Source of the DNA: Ideonella dechloratans
GTDB lineage: Bacteria > Pseudomonadota > Gammaproteobacteria > Burkholderiales > Burkholderiaceae_C
NCBI RefSeq assembly: GCF_021049305.1
Contig: NZ_CP088081.1
Location: 2,790,001-2,854,000, forward strand
DNA: 64,000 nucleotides
Reading direction: 5' to 3'
Made by a program: the position numbers and the translations under genes. Every line of letters begins with the position of its first letter. The stretch's first letter is position 1. Positions 34,529-43,036 of this stretch are shown here, one piece after another. The notes under the pieces were generated by a model that did no database searches, was not told where the DNA came from, and saw only the letters and a program-made list of their open reading frames with translations.

Positions 34529-37204
34529 TCACGAACCGCGCACCGCCGCCTGGTACAACAGCCGCGCCTTGCCGAGCCGTTGACCCAGTTCGCCATCCAG
34601 CCCCAGCGCAGACCCAGACGTGTTGTCGACCCACTGGACATCATGTGTCTTAAACAAATCCATTGTATCTTCGACCGACTCGATCAACATGATGTCGGCA
34701 TACTCGCTTTTCCCTGTCATGGAGAGGGCTTCGGCAATCAGTCCGATGATCTGCTGGGCATTCATGCCGCCGGTATTCGAGGGCGTCAGCGCAAATGCAA
34801 GCGTCACCGGATCTCCAGGCGCAAACTCGCTGGCATAGGCGATCAGAATCTCCACCCATTCCAGCGTGGTCCAGTCCACATCGCAGAGGAATGCCTGTTT
34901 TCTCGGCTTGAAACGGCGGGGAGTTTGGGTGGACAACACGCGCAGGCGTGACAGCACCAGGTCGCTGGCCACCTGCCAGCTCAGGTGAGCCTCGGCAAAT
35001 GCCCGGGCCCGCCGGCCCATGTCGCGCAGCGCAGCGCGGTCCGTGTAAGCAGCGCGCATGGCCCGGGATACGGCCTTCAGATCCGGCTCCTGCAGCCAGA
35101 AACCGGGGGCGGAAGGCTTGAAGCGGTCCACTTGGGTCGGGCTGCGCTCGCTGGGGATCAGAAAGGCGAACTCCTCCCGCACGAAGTCCGCCGCCGCGCC
35201 TTCACGGGTGACGATGACGGGCAGGCCGCACGCCATGGCCTCGGCAATCGGAAGTCCGAAGCCCTCGCCCCGATACGGCAGCGCCAGCACGTTGCAGGAG
35301 CGATACAGCGCAATCACCTCGTCTTCGGTCAGAGCGTCGGTGATGTATTCGATTTCCGGCGCATCGGGGAAGCGGGTTCGGACATTTTCCAGGAAACCAT
35401 GCAAATCGCTGCCCTGATAGACCGTGCCTGGCTGCCCCTTGATCAACAGGCAGACATCCTCATGGGATTTGAAGGTGTGCAGATAGGCCTCCAGCACCAC
35501 ATCGATACCCTTGCGGTGAATCGTGCCGCCGACAAAGAGGATCTTGAATTTCTTGCGGGTTTTGAGCGGATAGCGGCTGTCACCGGGTGAGAAGCGCGCA
35601 AGATCGACGCCATTCGGGATGACCTGCAGCTTGTCAGCGGGGACCCCGCTGGCCACATAGCAGTCCCGCACCCACTGGCTGGGCACCCAGATCTCGTCGA
35701 CCTGGTCGCGCATGGGCGCCACCCAGTCCTGCGGGATGCCGCCGAACTCCCAGGGCTGGATCATCACCCACATGCCTTCAGGAGGCGGCGTGAAGTTGGG
35801 CGGCCATTGGTGCCGCACATGCACCGCGGTGGACTCCAGCGGCTTGCCCACGCAGGCGACCAGGGGCTGCGCCGTCGGCATGGACTTGGCCGGGTCGAAC
35901 TGGTCGGGCTCGAAAGGCCGGATGCCGAGATTGACCTCGCCCGAGGCCAGCAGGCCCAGGCAGAGCTGACGGTTGACCAGGGCCAGGCTGTGATAAACGA
36001 ATTGCGATCCCTCCCAACGCACCGGAATGCGCCGGTCTGCGGCCTTGGCAGCGGCCGCCTGCGCAATGGCCTCGAAGAACGACGGCACGTGGGCCGTGGA
36101 GGAGACCACGGCCAGCCAGTCCGCCCAGCCGGCCCAGGGCTGCAGAGACTGCGCCCGCTCCTGGCGCGCCCGGCGCAGGGCCGCACGCACGTCGGCCACA
36201 TGCAGCAACGGCATGCTGGCTTCCTTGTGGTGCGGCTGATAGGCCAGGATCTCGGGTGTGATCGGCTGGCTGTGCCGAGGATCCTCGTCAATGGTGATCA
36301 GGGCCGCGTCCATGCCCAGCAGCGTGGAGCCGACCGAGTGGGCGACGATGATGCGCTTTCCCCGGATCAGGGCTTCGCCGACCGGCGCCGTCACGGCCGT
36401 GTCGGTCGAAACGTAGTAGTGGCTGCGGTCGATCAGGCGGCAGATGTCCAGCCGCGTGCCCAGCGCATCGTCGATGAAGATGCGGGCCTGGGAAGGATGG
36501 GCTTCGCAGGCGCGCGCGAGGATGGCCTGCAGATCGCGCTGCGGCTGGCCGGGCACGGGGTGCCAGGACGGGTAATTGACCTTGACATGCAGTTCGGCCT
36601 TCGGCTCGTCGGCGAACTCCTGCAGAAAGGCCTCGAACAGGGTGTCCCAACGGCGCCGCGGCTGGAACATCGCCACGGTCACGAAACGCAAGGCACCGTC
36701 GTCGTGCATCGGCTGGACGGGCGGCAGCTTCGGGTTGTTGAACCAGATGTGCGGCACCACCAGCGGCCTCAGCTTGTCAGCCTGCAGACCCGCGTCACGC
36801 CAGGCGGACATCTCGTTGGCCGCCACGCACACCAGATCCATGTGATTGCACACGCGCACCCATTCGGCCGGGGGCAGCGCGCCTTGCAGGGCACCATCGA
36901 AGGTGGTCAGCATCACCCTCAGAGAGCCCGGCGGCAGCTTGATGTCGAGCCAGGACTGGCTGGGCACGTGATAGAACAGAGCGATCACCTGCCCGGACAA
37001 AGGCGTCGACTCCAGCTGGGTCAACAGGTCGAGGTCGAAGTCGTCGATGCCCGGCTCCTCGGCATTCACCGACACCAGGCGCACACGCAGCCCCGCGGCG
37101 TGCCAGGCTGCCGCCAGCGCCCGCCCGCCCATGCCGTAGCCACTGCGGTTCTTGAAGGGCGCAAAGAACAGGAGGGTGTGATCCGCGGGAAGTCCGAATG
37201 TCAT
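34529..37204 (-). CDS. Large two-domain GT4-type glycosyltransferase
   Basis: The 891-residue product has two glycosyltransferase-like halves. The N-terminal half (about 1-370) has GYGMGGRALAAAWHAAG, RFVTVAMFQPRRRWDTLFEAF and PVGEALIRGKRIIVAHSVG. The second (about 550-800) is a full GT4 domain: VIPNGVDLARFSPG, KILFVGGTIHRKGIDVVLEAY and the EX7E motif in GEGFGLPIAEAMACGLPV. The C-terminal ~90 residues are unassigned. I chose ATG 37204 (MTFGLPADHTLLFFAP); the frame is open to 37420. It is separated from rfbF by 140 bases and divergent from flhD. It would suit assembly of a multi-sugar glycan; substrates unknown. Confidence 0.82.
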   Translation of the reverse strand: MTFGLPADHTLLFFAPFKNRSGYGMGGRALAAAWHAAGLRVRLVSVNAEEPGIDDFDLDLLTQLESTPLSGQVIALFYHVPSQSWLDIKLPPGSLRVMLTTFDGALQGALPPAEWVRVCNHMDLVCVAANEMSAWRDAGLQADKLRPLVVPHIWFNNPKLPPVQPMHDDGALRFVTVAMFQPRRRWDTLFEAFLQEFADEPKAELHVKVNYPSWHPVPGQPQRDLQAILARACEAHPSQARIFIDDALGTRLDICRLIDRSHYYVSTDTAVTAPVGEALIRGKRIIVAHSVGSTLLGMDAALITIDEDPRHSQPITPEILAYQPHHKEASMPLLHVADVRAALRRARQERAQSLQPWAGWADWLAVVSSTAHVPSFFEAIAQAAAAKAADRRIPVRWEGSQFVYHSLALVNRQLCLGLLASGEVNLGIRPFEPDQFDPAKSMPTAQPLVACVGKPLESTAVHVRHQWPPNFTPPPEGMWVMIQPWEFGGIPQDWVAPMRDQVDEIWVPSQWVRDCYVASGVPADKLQVIPNGVDLARFSPGDSRYPLKTRKKFKILFVGGTIHRKGIDVVLEAYLHTFKSHEDVCLLIKGQPGTVYQGSDLHGFLENVRTRFPDAPEIEYITDALTEDEVIALYRSCNVLALPYRGEGFGLPIAEAMACGLPVIVTREGAAADFVREEFAFLIPSERSPTQVDRFKPSAPGFWLQEPDLKAVSRAMRAAYTDRAALRDMGRRARAFAEAHLSWQVASDLVLSRLRVLSTQTPRRFKPRKQAFLCDVDWTTLEWVEILIAYASEFAPGDPVTLAFALTPSNTGGMNAQQIIGLIAEALSMTGKSEYADIMLIESVEDTMDLFKTHDVQWVDNTSGSALGLDGELGQRLGKARLLYQAAVRGS

Positions 37205-37541
37205 GTCAGCAGGCCCTGAGTGAGTGATCCGGGGCCCCTTCGGCGATTGGCGATCGGGACGGACTCCGGCTGGGGGCAGTCTAGAAAACCTGCGGACAAG
37301 CCATGCCGTGAAATGGTGCACAAAAGTCACCCTGATAGGGGGCACACCATGGGGCCATGGCAGGGTCCAGGGTCGACACGGCGGCCAGGGAGACAGCGCT
37401 TGTAGGAATTTGTCTGACACGCGGGGCGGAAAAACCGGGACTCCAGTTCTGGAAGTGACCCGATGTTGCCGTCCAGTTCGTCTCCTTACAGTTCATTCCA
37501 ACGCGAAACAAACGCGCAACACACCCACCAGGAGCCGCAAC
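37205..37541. other. Divergent regulatory region between the glycosyltransferase gene and flhDC
   Basis: These 337 bases have no gene. They must hold the flhDC promoter and that of the large glycosyltransferase. I see a 14-base palindrome CCATGGGGCCATGG (37348-37361), and an AGGAG ribosome site for flhD at 37530-37534. An imperfect dyad, TGTAGGAATTTGTCTGACA, lies at 37401-37419 and resembles NarL/RcsB-type boxes. No sigma28-type match was seen. Confidence 0.55.
37401..37419 (+). promoter_or_regulatory. Possible LuxR/RcsB-type operator upstream of flhDC
   Basis: TGTAGGAATTTGTCTGACA carries outer TGT/ACA and an inner GGA/TC pair, similar to TAGGAA-type half-sites seen for RcsB-like regulators, which repress flhDC in enterics. 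It lies 123 bases before the flhD start. The match is by eye and imperfect (about half the dyad positions pair). Confidence 0.3.
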
Positions 37542-37865
37542 ATGGAAACGACCCAGATCCTCGCCGAAATCCGCGAAGCCAACCTGTCCTACCTGATGCT
37601 GGCGCAAAGCCTGATCCGCGCCGATCGCGAACAGGCTCTGTTCCGCCTGGGCGTCTCTGAAGAGACCGCCAACCTGATCAACGCCCTGACCCCGGCCCAG
37701 ATGATGAAGATCGCCACCAGCAACACGCTGCTGTGCCGCTTTCGCATGGACGACGACCTGGTCTGGGGCCTGCTGACCAACCACGGCAAGTCCTCCGCCA
37801 ACGACAGCGTCAGCCGCCTGCACGCGTCCATCCTGATGGCCGGCCGCCACCAGGAAGCCGCCTGA
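37542..37865 (+). CDS. flhD: Flagellar master transcriptional activator subunit FlhD
   Basis: FlhD, with FlhC, forms the D4C2 activator that turns on flagellar class II genes. The 107-residue product begins METTQILAEIREANLSYLMLAQSLIRADREQALFRLGVSEE and carries LTPAQMMKIATSNTLLCRFR, typical of the family. An AGGAG ribosome site is placed 7 bases before the ATG. It is followed 48 bases later by flhC. Confidence 0.97.
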   Translation: METTQILAEIREANLSYLMLAQSLIRADREQALFRLGVSEETANLINALTPAQMMKIATSNTLLCRFRMDDDLVWGLLTNHGKSSANDSVSRLHASILMAGRHQEAA

Positions 37866-37913
37866 TCCCAGGCCGCAGCCCATACCCATAAAGACCAGGA
37901 CGGAGAACACACC

Positions 37914-38492
37914 ATGGCCCGCACCAAGAGCATCCTCACCGAAGCCAAGCAGATCGAACGTGCCGTCACCCTGATCCACCTGGGCGCCCGCCTGCAGGTG
38001 CTGGAGTCGGAAACCGATCTGTCGTACGAGCGCCTGCTGCGCCTGTACAAGGAAGTGTCGGGCAAGAGCCCGTCCAAGGGCCAGCTCCCGTTCTCCACCG
38101 ACTGGTTCATGACCTGGCAACCCAACATCCATGCCAGCCTGTTCCTGAACATCCACGAGTACCTGAACAAGACCTCCGAAATGGAGGACATCGACGCGGT
38201 GATCAAGGCCTATCAGCTGTACCTGGAGCAGACCGCCGCCCAGGGCCTGGAACCCCTGCTGTCGGTGACCCGCGCCTGGCGCCTGGTCAAGTTCGTGGAC
38301 AACGGCATGCTGACCATGACCAAGTGCACCCACTGCGGCGGCCACTTCGTCACCCACCCGCACGAGATCGCCCGCCACTATGTGTGCGGTCTGTGCAACC
38401 CGCCGGCCCGCGCCGGCAAGGGCCGCCAGGCCGGTGCCCTGCAGATGCCCAGCGCCGCCGAGCGCGAGACCTGCGCCGCCGACGCCCACTGA
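37914..38492 (+). CDS. flhC: Flagellar master transcriptional activator subunit FlhC
   Basis: FlhC is the DNA-contacting partner of FlhD. The 192-residue product has the zinc site C138, C141, C158 and C161 (KCTHCGGHFVTHPHEIARHYVCGLCN region), at the same numbering as the E. coli protein. It also has LPFSTDWFMTWQPNIHASLF, a family signature. Its stop lies 27 bases before the first of two sigma28-type promoters in the gap to motA. Confidence 0.97.
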   Translation: MARTKSILTEAKQIERAVTLIHLGARLQVLESETDLSYERLLRLYKEVSGKSPSKGQLPFSTDWFMTWQPNIHASLFLNIHEYLNKTSEMEDIDAVIKAYQLYLEQTAAQGLEPLLSVTRAWRLVKFVDNGMLTMTKCTHCGGHFVTHPHEIARHYVCGLCNPPARAGKGRQAGALQMPSAAERETCAADAH

Positions 38493-38519
38493 TTCCTCCC
38501 GGATCCCTTCGCGTCTGGC

Positions 38520-38546
38520 TCAAGTTCGTCCCGCTCGGGACGATAA
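38520..38546 (+). promoter_or_regulatory. Sigma28-type promoter just after flhC (drives the predicted small RNA)
   Basis: TCAAGTTC, 11 bp, GACGATAA: a close FliA-type match. A strong intrinsic terminator lies 62-87 bases downstream, before motA, so transcripts from here should mostly end before motA. Confidence 0.65.
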
Positions 38547-38552
38547 AGGGTC

Positions 38553-38633
38553 AGAAGCAGTTTTCATGCAGCTTCCTCCTCCTGGCACAGCATTCATGTG
38601 CCTTGTGGCGGGCCCCCTGGGGCCCGCTTTTTT
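38553..38633 (+). ncRNA. Predicted sigma28-dependent small RNA between flhC and motA (~80 nt)
   Basis: The unit is bounded by the promoter at 38520-38546 (start expected near 38553) and an intrinsic terminator. It contains a single-stranded C/U-rich segment CTTCCTCCTCC (38572-38582), complementary to Shine-Dalgarno sequences. A hairpin GGCACA-(7)-TGTGCC (38584-38602) follows, then the terminator stem with six Ts. There is no convincing open reading frame. The position is like that of the E. coli sigma28-dependent RNA MotR, which comes from the motA leader. motA here has its own separate sigma28-type promoter further on. Existence, ends and targets are inferred. Confidence 0.5.
38608..38633 (+). 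terminator. Strong intrinsic terminator between flhC and motA
   Basis: GCGGGCCCC-CT-GGGGCCCGC followed by TTTTTT: a 9-bp GC stem and a six-base U-tract. It would end both flhDC read-through and transcripts from the promoter at 38520. Confidence 0.85.
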
Positions 38634-38685
38634 CTTGGTGGAACGGCGCAGCTCTTGACCCCGCTTTTCCGGCTTTCCAAAAACC

Positions 38686-38712
38686 TCAAGCCGGCGATGC
38701 TCTCTCCGATAT
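38686..38712 (+). promoter_or_regulatory. Sigma28-type promoter for motA-motB-cheY-cheZ
   Basis: TCAAGCCG, 11 bp, TCCGATAT, located after the terminator and 53 bases before the motA ATG. It fits the pattern of the other FliA-type sites in this window. Confidence 0.65.
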
Positions 38713-38764
38713 GAGGTGAAAGGCGCGCACAGGCGCCTCCCACACCAACCCGGACCGCCACACC

Positions 38765-39622
38765 ATGTTCGTCATCGTCGGCTGGCTTTTAGCACTCGCA
38801 TGCGTCTTCGGCGTGTTCATCGCGCACGGCGGCAACATCGAGGTGATCCTGCACGCCCTGCCCTTCGAGATGATCACCATCTTCGGCGCGGCCCTGGGCG
38901 CCTTCCTGGCCACCAACCAGATGAAGGTGGTCAAGTCCACCATGAAGGGTCTGGGCGCCTGCTTCAAGGGCAGCAAGTACTCCAAGGCCCGCGCCATGGA
39001 ACTGCTGGCCCTGCTCTACGAGATCCTGCAGAAGGCCCGCAAGGAGGGCCTGATGTCCATCGAAAAGGACGTGGAGGATCCGCACAGCTCACCGCTGTTC
39101 CAGAAGTTCCCCATCGTGGGCAGCGACCACCACGTCACCGAGTTCATCACCGACTACCTGCGGATGATGGTCTCGGGCAACCTGAACGCCCACGAGATTG
39201 AGTCCCTGATGGACACCGAACTCGAGACCCACCACCACGAGGCCCACGCCCCGGTGGCCGCCCTGGCGCGGCTGGCCGGCGCCCTGCCCGCCTTCGGTAT
39301 CGTGGCCGCGGTGCTGGGCGTGGTGAACACCATGGGGTCGGTGGGCCAGCCCCCGGCGGTGCTGGGCGGCATGATCGGCTCGGCCCTGGTCGGCACCTTC
39401 CTGGGCATCTTCCTGGCCTACGGCTTTGCCGAGCCGCTGGCCAGCCTGCTGGAACAGAAGATCGACGAGGACGGCAAGGAGCTGCAGTGCATCAAGACCA
39501 CGCTGCTGGCCTCCATGCAGGGCTACGCCCCGCAGACCGCCATCGAATTCGGCCGCAAGGTGCTGTACTCGACCGAGCGCCCCACCTTCGGTGAGCTGGA
39601 AAGCCACGTGAAGAAGAAATAA
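38765..39622 (+). CDS. motA: Flagellar motor stator protein MotA
   Basis: MotA is the proton-channel stator subunit that contacts FliG. The 285-residue product has four membrane segments: two near the N-terminus (MFVIVGWLLALACVFGVF; MITIFGAALGAFLATN) and two after the large cytoplasmic loop (ALPAFGIVAAVLGVVNTM; GSALVGTFLGIFLAYGFA). PPAVLGGMIG lies between these two. Length is normal. It precedes motB by 15 bases. Confidence 0.97.
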   Translation: MFVIVGWLLALACVFGVFIAHGGNIEVILHALPFEMITIFGAALGAFLATNQMKVVKSTMKGLGACFKGSKYSKARAMELLALLYEILQKARKEGLMSIEKDVEDPHSSPLFQKFPIVGSDHHVTEFITDYLRMMVSGNLNAHEIESLMDTELETHHHEAHAPVAALARLAGALPAFGIVAAVLGVVNTMGSVGQPPAVLGGMIGSALVGTFLGIFLAYGFAEPLASLLEQKIDEDGKELQCIKTTLLASMQGYAPQTAIEFGRKVLYSTERPTFGELESHVKKK

Positions 39623-39637
39623 GTCGAGGACCAGGCC

Positions 39638-40585
39638 ATGGCCGGTGACGCGAAAAAGCTCCAGCCCATCATCGTCAAGCGGATCAAGAAGGGCGGCCAC
39701 GGGGCCCACGGTGGCGCCTGGAAGATTGCCTACGCCGACTTCGTGACGGCCATGATGGCCTTCTTCCTGCTGATGTGGCTGCTGGGCTCCACCACCGAGG
39801 GCGACCGCAAGGGCCTGCAGGACTACTTCAACTCCCCCCTGAAGGTGGCGATGTCCGGCGGCTCCGGCTCGGGCGACTCGTCTTCCGTCATCAAGGGTGG
39901 CGGCGAGGACCTCACCCGCACCGCCGGCCAGGTCAAGCACGGCGCGGTGGAAGCGCCCAAGCGCACCTTCAACCTGCAGGCCCTCAAGGCCGAGCAGGCC
40001 CGGGCCGAGGCGGCCAAGCTGATGGAGCTGCAGAACAACCTGCAGGAGCGCATCGCCGCCAGCGAGAAGTTCAAGGCCCTGAGCTCGCAGCTCAAGATGG
40101 ACATGACCCGTGACGGACTGCGCATCCAGATCGTGGACGCGCAGAACCGGCCCATGTTCGACTCCGGCAGCGCGGTGGTCAAACCCTATATGCGCGACCT
40201 GCTGAGGTCCATCGGCGAGGTGCTGGCCGGCGTGCCCAACCTGCTGACGCTGGAAGGCCACACCGACGCCACGCCCTTCTCCGGCAACGGACTGGGCTAC
40301 AGCAACTGGGAGCTCTCGGCCGACCGGGCCAATGCCTCCCGGCGCGAGCTGATTGCCGGCGGCCTGGGGGAAAACCGCATCCTGCGGGTGCAGGGCCTGG
40401 CCTCCAGCCAGCTTTTCAACCCCAAGGACCCGCACGACCCGTCCAACCGCCGCATCTCGATCATCGTGATGAACCGCGAGGCCGAGGACCGCGTCTTCAA
40501 GACCGCCCCCGAGCCGGACAACGCCGCCTCCGATTCCCCCGCCGAGGACACAAAGGCCTCAACTCCGCCGTCAATCGACCGATAA
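39638..40585 (+). CDS. motB: Flagellar motor stator protein MotB
   Basis: MotB anchors the stator to peptidoglycan and carries the proton-accepting Asp. The 315-residue product has one membrane segment ([21 protein letters not shown]) with D34 in the position of the essential Asp32 of E. coli. A plug segment follows, and a C-terminal OmpA-like domain with [13 protein letters not shown] and [11 protein letters not shown]. It ends 26 bases before cheY. Confidence 0.97.
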   Translation: MAGDAKKLQPIIVKRIKKGGHGAHGGAWKIAYADFVTAMMAFFLLMWLLGSTTEGDRKGLQDYFNSPLKVAMSGGSGSGDSSSVIKGGGEDLTRTAGQVKHGAVEAPKRTFNLQALKAEQARAEAAKLMELQNNLQERIAASEKFKALSSQLKMDMTRDGLRIQIVDAQNRPMFDSGSAVVKPYMRDLLRSIGEVLAGVPNLLTLEGHTDATPFSGNGLGYSNWELSADRANASRRELIAGGLGENRILRVQGLASSQLFNPKDPHDPSNRRISIIVMNREAEDRVFKTAPEPDNAASDSPAEDTKASTPPSIDR

Positions 40586-40611
40586 GCTCTCAAGACCGCA
40601 AGAGGACTGAC

Positions 40612-41010
40612 ATGAGCAACCCCACCGATCTCAAATTCCTTGTCGTTGACGACTTCTCCACGATGCGCCGCATCGTGCGAGGTCTGCTCAAGGAAATGGG
40701 CTGCAACAACGTCGAAGAGGCCGAGGACGGCCAGGTGGCACTGAGCATGCTCAAGGGCACCAAGTTCGACTTCGTGGTCAGCGACATCAACATGCCGAAC
40801 ATGAACGGCTTCGACCTGCTCAAGGCCATCAAGGCCGATGACAGCCTCAAGCACCTGCCTGTGCTGATGGTCACGGCCGAAGCCCGCAAGGAAGACATCG
40901 TGCTGGCGGCCCAGAGCGGCGCGGCCGGCTACATCGTCAAGCCCTTCACCAAGGCCACGCTGGAAGAAAAAGTCCAGAAGATCATGCAGAAGCTGGCGGC
41001 CACCGCCTGA
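40612..41010 (+). CDS. cheY: Chemotaxis response regulator CheY (motor-binding)
   Basis: CheY-P binds FliM to switch motor direction. The 132-residue single receiver domain has acidic pocket D13/D14, phosphorylation site D58 (SDINMP), T88 and K110 (IVKPF), all intact. It ends the mot genes and is followed 33 bases later by cheZ. A second CheY gene lies near cheA. Confidence 0.97.
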   Translation: MSNPTDLKFLVVDDFSTMRRIVRGLLKEMGCNNVEEAEDGQVALSMLKGTKFDFVVSDINMPNMNGFDLLKAIKADDSLKHLPVLMVTAEARKEDIVLAAQSGAAGYIVKPFTKATLEEKVQKIMQKLAATA

Positions 41011-41043
41011 TCCCCTGTCCCGCAGCCCACGAGGGAGACAGTC

Positions 41044-41676
41044 ATGAAAATGGAAGATCTGGCGAGCCTGACCCCCACCGAACCGCTGACCGTGTCGCCG
41101 GAGGTGTTCCAGCAGCTGGGCAGCATCACCCGCCTGCTGCACGACACCATGCAACAGCTGGGTGTGATGCCCAAGCTGCAGACCGCCGCCGACGGCCTGC
41201 CCGATGCCCGCAGCCGCCTGAACTACATCGCCACCAAGACGGCCGACGCCGCCAACAAGGTGCTGAACTCGGTGGACCAGGCCAAGGCCGAGCACGCCCA
41301 CATCATCGCGTCCACCCGCGCCCTGGCGCAGACCCTGGTGTCCGACCCCGTGCGCGCCGTGGCCTCCGGCGCGGTGCTGAACTTCGTCAAGGAGGTTGAG
41401 GACTCGACCTCCCGCATCGACAGCCACCTGACCGACATCATGATGGCCCAGGACTTCCACGACCTGACCGGCCAGGTGGTGACCAAGGTGGTGACCCTGG
41501 CCAACGACCTGGAAGACAGCCTGGTCAAGCTGCTGGTGCAGGTGGTGCCGCCCGAACAGCGTGAGAAGGTGGACGCCAATGTGCTGCACGGCCCGGTGGT
41601 CAACCCCGAAGGCCGCACCGACGTGGTCACGAACCAGGGCGAGGTGGACGACCTCCTCGCCAGCCTGGGCTTCTGA
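41044..41676 (+). CDS. cheZ: CheY-P phosphatase CheZ
   Basis: CheZ removes phosphate from CheY-P. The 210-residue product is a long helical hairpin with the catalytic D140 and Q144 in QDFHDLTGQ. It ends in the CheY-binding tail EVDDLLASLGF, nearly identical to the E. coli one. Length and order after cheY are standard. Confidence 0.97.
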   Translation: MKMEDLASLTPTEPLTVSPEVFQQLGSITRLLHDTMQQLGVMPKLQTAADGLPDARSRLNYIATKTADAANKVLNSVDQAKAEHAHIIASTRALAQTLVSDPVRAVASGAVLNFVKEVEDSTSRIDSHLTDIMMAQDFHDLTGQVVTKVVTLANDLEDSLVKLLVQVVPPEQREKVDANVLHGPVVNPEGRTDVVTNQGEVDDLLASLGF

Positions 41677-41738
41677 GCGGCGGCACGGGCCCGCCGGGCC
41701 TGTGCGCTTCGACATCCTGATCACCACCGAGGTGCCCG

Positions 41739-42116
41739 ATGACGGAGTCCCCATCGATCCAGACCGCTCCGGCCGAGGCGCTGCCCCCCGAACTGGACTG
41801 GCTGGTCCCGGACCGGCCGCCCCGACCCGCCGAGGCGCTGGAACGCATCCGCCTGCTGTGCGAGCTGGCGGGCAGTGACCTGCACCGCGCCATGCTGCTG
41901 GTGCTGGCCACCCACCAGGCCGTGCCGCGCGAGATCCTGGCCTCGGCCCTCAAGCAGTTCCGCCGCGACCTGGACGCCCTCACCCGCGAGGACGTGACCG
42001 GCCTGCTCAACGCCCTGTGGACCGGTGGCCAGCAGGGTTTCCAGTCGGTGCTGCGCACCCGCAAGGGCGGTGAGCGCAAGCCGGCCAACCTCGGCTGGCT
42101 CAAGACCGACGACTGA
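41739..42116 (+). CDS. Small conserved-looking hypothetical protein after cheZ
   Basis: I do not recognise this 125-residue protein. It starts MTESPSIQTAPAEALPPELDWLVPDRPPRPAEALERIRLL, is mostly helical in the middle and ends RKGGERKPANLGWLKTDD. There is no signal peptide or membrane segment. It lies 62 bases after cheZ on the same strand and could be co-transcribed. Codon use is like its neighbours, so I take it as a real gene. Confidence 0.6.
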   Translation: MTESPSIQTAPAEALPPELDWLVPDRPPRPAEALERIRLLCELAGSDLHRAMLLVLATHQAVPREILASALKQFRRDLDALTREDVTGLLNALWTGGQQGFQSVLRTRKGGERKPANLGWLKTDD

Positions 42117-42196
42117 GGCCACACCCGCTGGCACCCGAGATTGCGGGGCGAACACCCCGTTGCTCCACCACCGAGGTGGCCTGGCACCGGGCCACA

Positions 42197-42925
42197 ATGG
42201 TCCGCATGGTGTGGCCCCTTCCCGCCCTTCTGACCTGGCTGGCCGCCTGGGCCCTGCTGCTGGGCCTGCGCAGCGCCGGCCTGCCGACCGCCATCGCCTT
42301 CGTGCTGGTGACGTTGGTCACCGCCTGGCCGGCCTGGCGGCTGAGCCACCGCTGGCGACGGCTCATCGTGCTGGCGGGCTTCCCGCTGTCCTTCCTGGCC
42401 CTGGTGCAGGGCGGTCTGCCGGCCTGGGCCTGGCTGGCCCCGCTGGCCCTGCTGCTGCTGCTCTACCCGCTGCGCAGCTGGCGCGACGCGCCGCTGTTTC
42501 CCACCCCTGCCCAGGCCCTCGCCGATCTGGCTGCCGCAGCCCCGCTGCCGGCCGGCGCCCGGGTGCTGGAGGCCGGCTGCGGCCTGGGCCACGGCCTGCG
42601 CGCCCTGCACCGCGCCTACCCTGAAGCACGCCTGACCGGCCTGGAATGGAGCGCGCCACTGGCCACCCTGTGCCGCCTGCGCTGCCGCTTCGCCCAGGTG
42701 CGCCGCGGCGACATCTGGGCCGAGGATTGGTCCGGCTACCAGATGGTCTACCTGTTCCAGCGCCCGGAGAGCATGCCGCGCGCGGTGGCCAAGGCCCGCC
42801 GGGAACTGAAACCCGGCGCCTGGCTGGTCAGCCTGGAATTCGAGGCCACCGAGCTGAGGCCGGTGGCCCGGCTGGAAACCGTGGCCGGCAAGCCGGTGTG
42901 GCTTTACCAAGCGCCGTGGGCCTGA
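42197..42925 (+). CDS. Membrane-anchored class I SAM-dependent methyltransferase
   Basis: The 242-residue product has about three hydrophobic segments in its first ~90 residues (LPALLTWLAAWALLLGL, AIAFVLVTLVTAWPAW, WLAPLALLLLLYPL). A methyltransferase domain follows: GARVLEAGCGLGHGLRALH (SAM-binding loop) and YQMVYLFQRPESMPRAV. The ATG at 42197 or 42206 is the likely start; the frame is open from a GTG at 42176. Substrate unknown. Confidence 0.7.
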   Translation: MVRMVWPLPALLTWLAAWALLLGLRSAGLPTAIAFVLVTLVTAWPAWRLSHRWRRLIVLAGFPLSFLALVQGGLPAWAWLAPLALLLLLYPLRSWRDAPLFPTPAQALADLAAAAPLPAGARVLEAGCGLGHGLRALHRAYPEARLTGLEWSAPLATLCRLRCRFAQVRRGDIWAEDWSGYQMVYLFQRPESMPRAVAKARRELKPGAWLVSLEFEATELRPVARLETVAGKPVWLYQAPWA

Positions 42926-42989
42926 GCCCCAGCCCTCCTTCGGAGGCAAGAGCGCGTGGCCGGCGCCGGGCCGCTCCCAAGCGGCCACG

Positions 42990-43006
42990 CACCCTCTCGG
43001 AGGGTG
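42990..43006. terminator. Hairpin between convergent genes
   Basis: CACCCTC-TCG... pairing with GAGGGTG in the ~110-base gap between the convergent methyltransferase and regulator genes. Further hairpins lie just upstream (CCTCC-TTC-GGAGG near 42945; a 9-bp GCGTGGCCG/CGGCCACGC pair). No T run, so this is a weak call for a shared terminator. Confidence 0.35.
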
Positions 43007-43036
43007 GCTCGGGTCTCCCCGTGCCGGGTGCCGACT

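Noticed and set aside
42930..43036. Possible small gene between the methyltransferase and the LuxR regulator
   Set aside because: The gap is about 110 bases and full of hairpins; no start with a ribosome site was seen.
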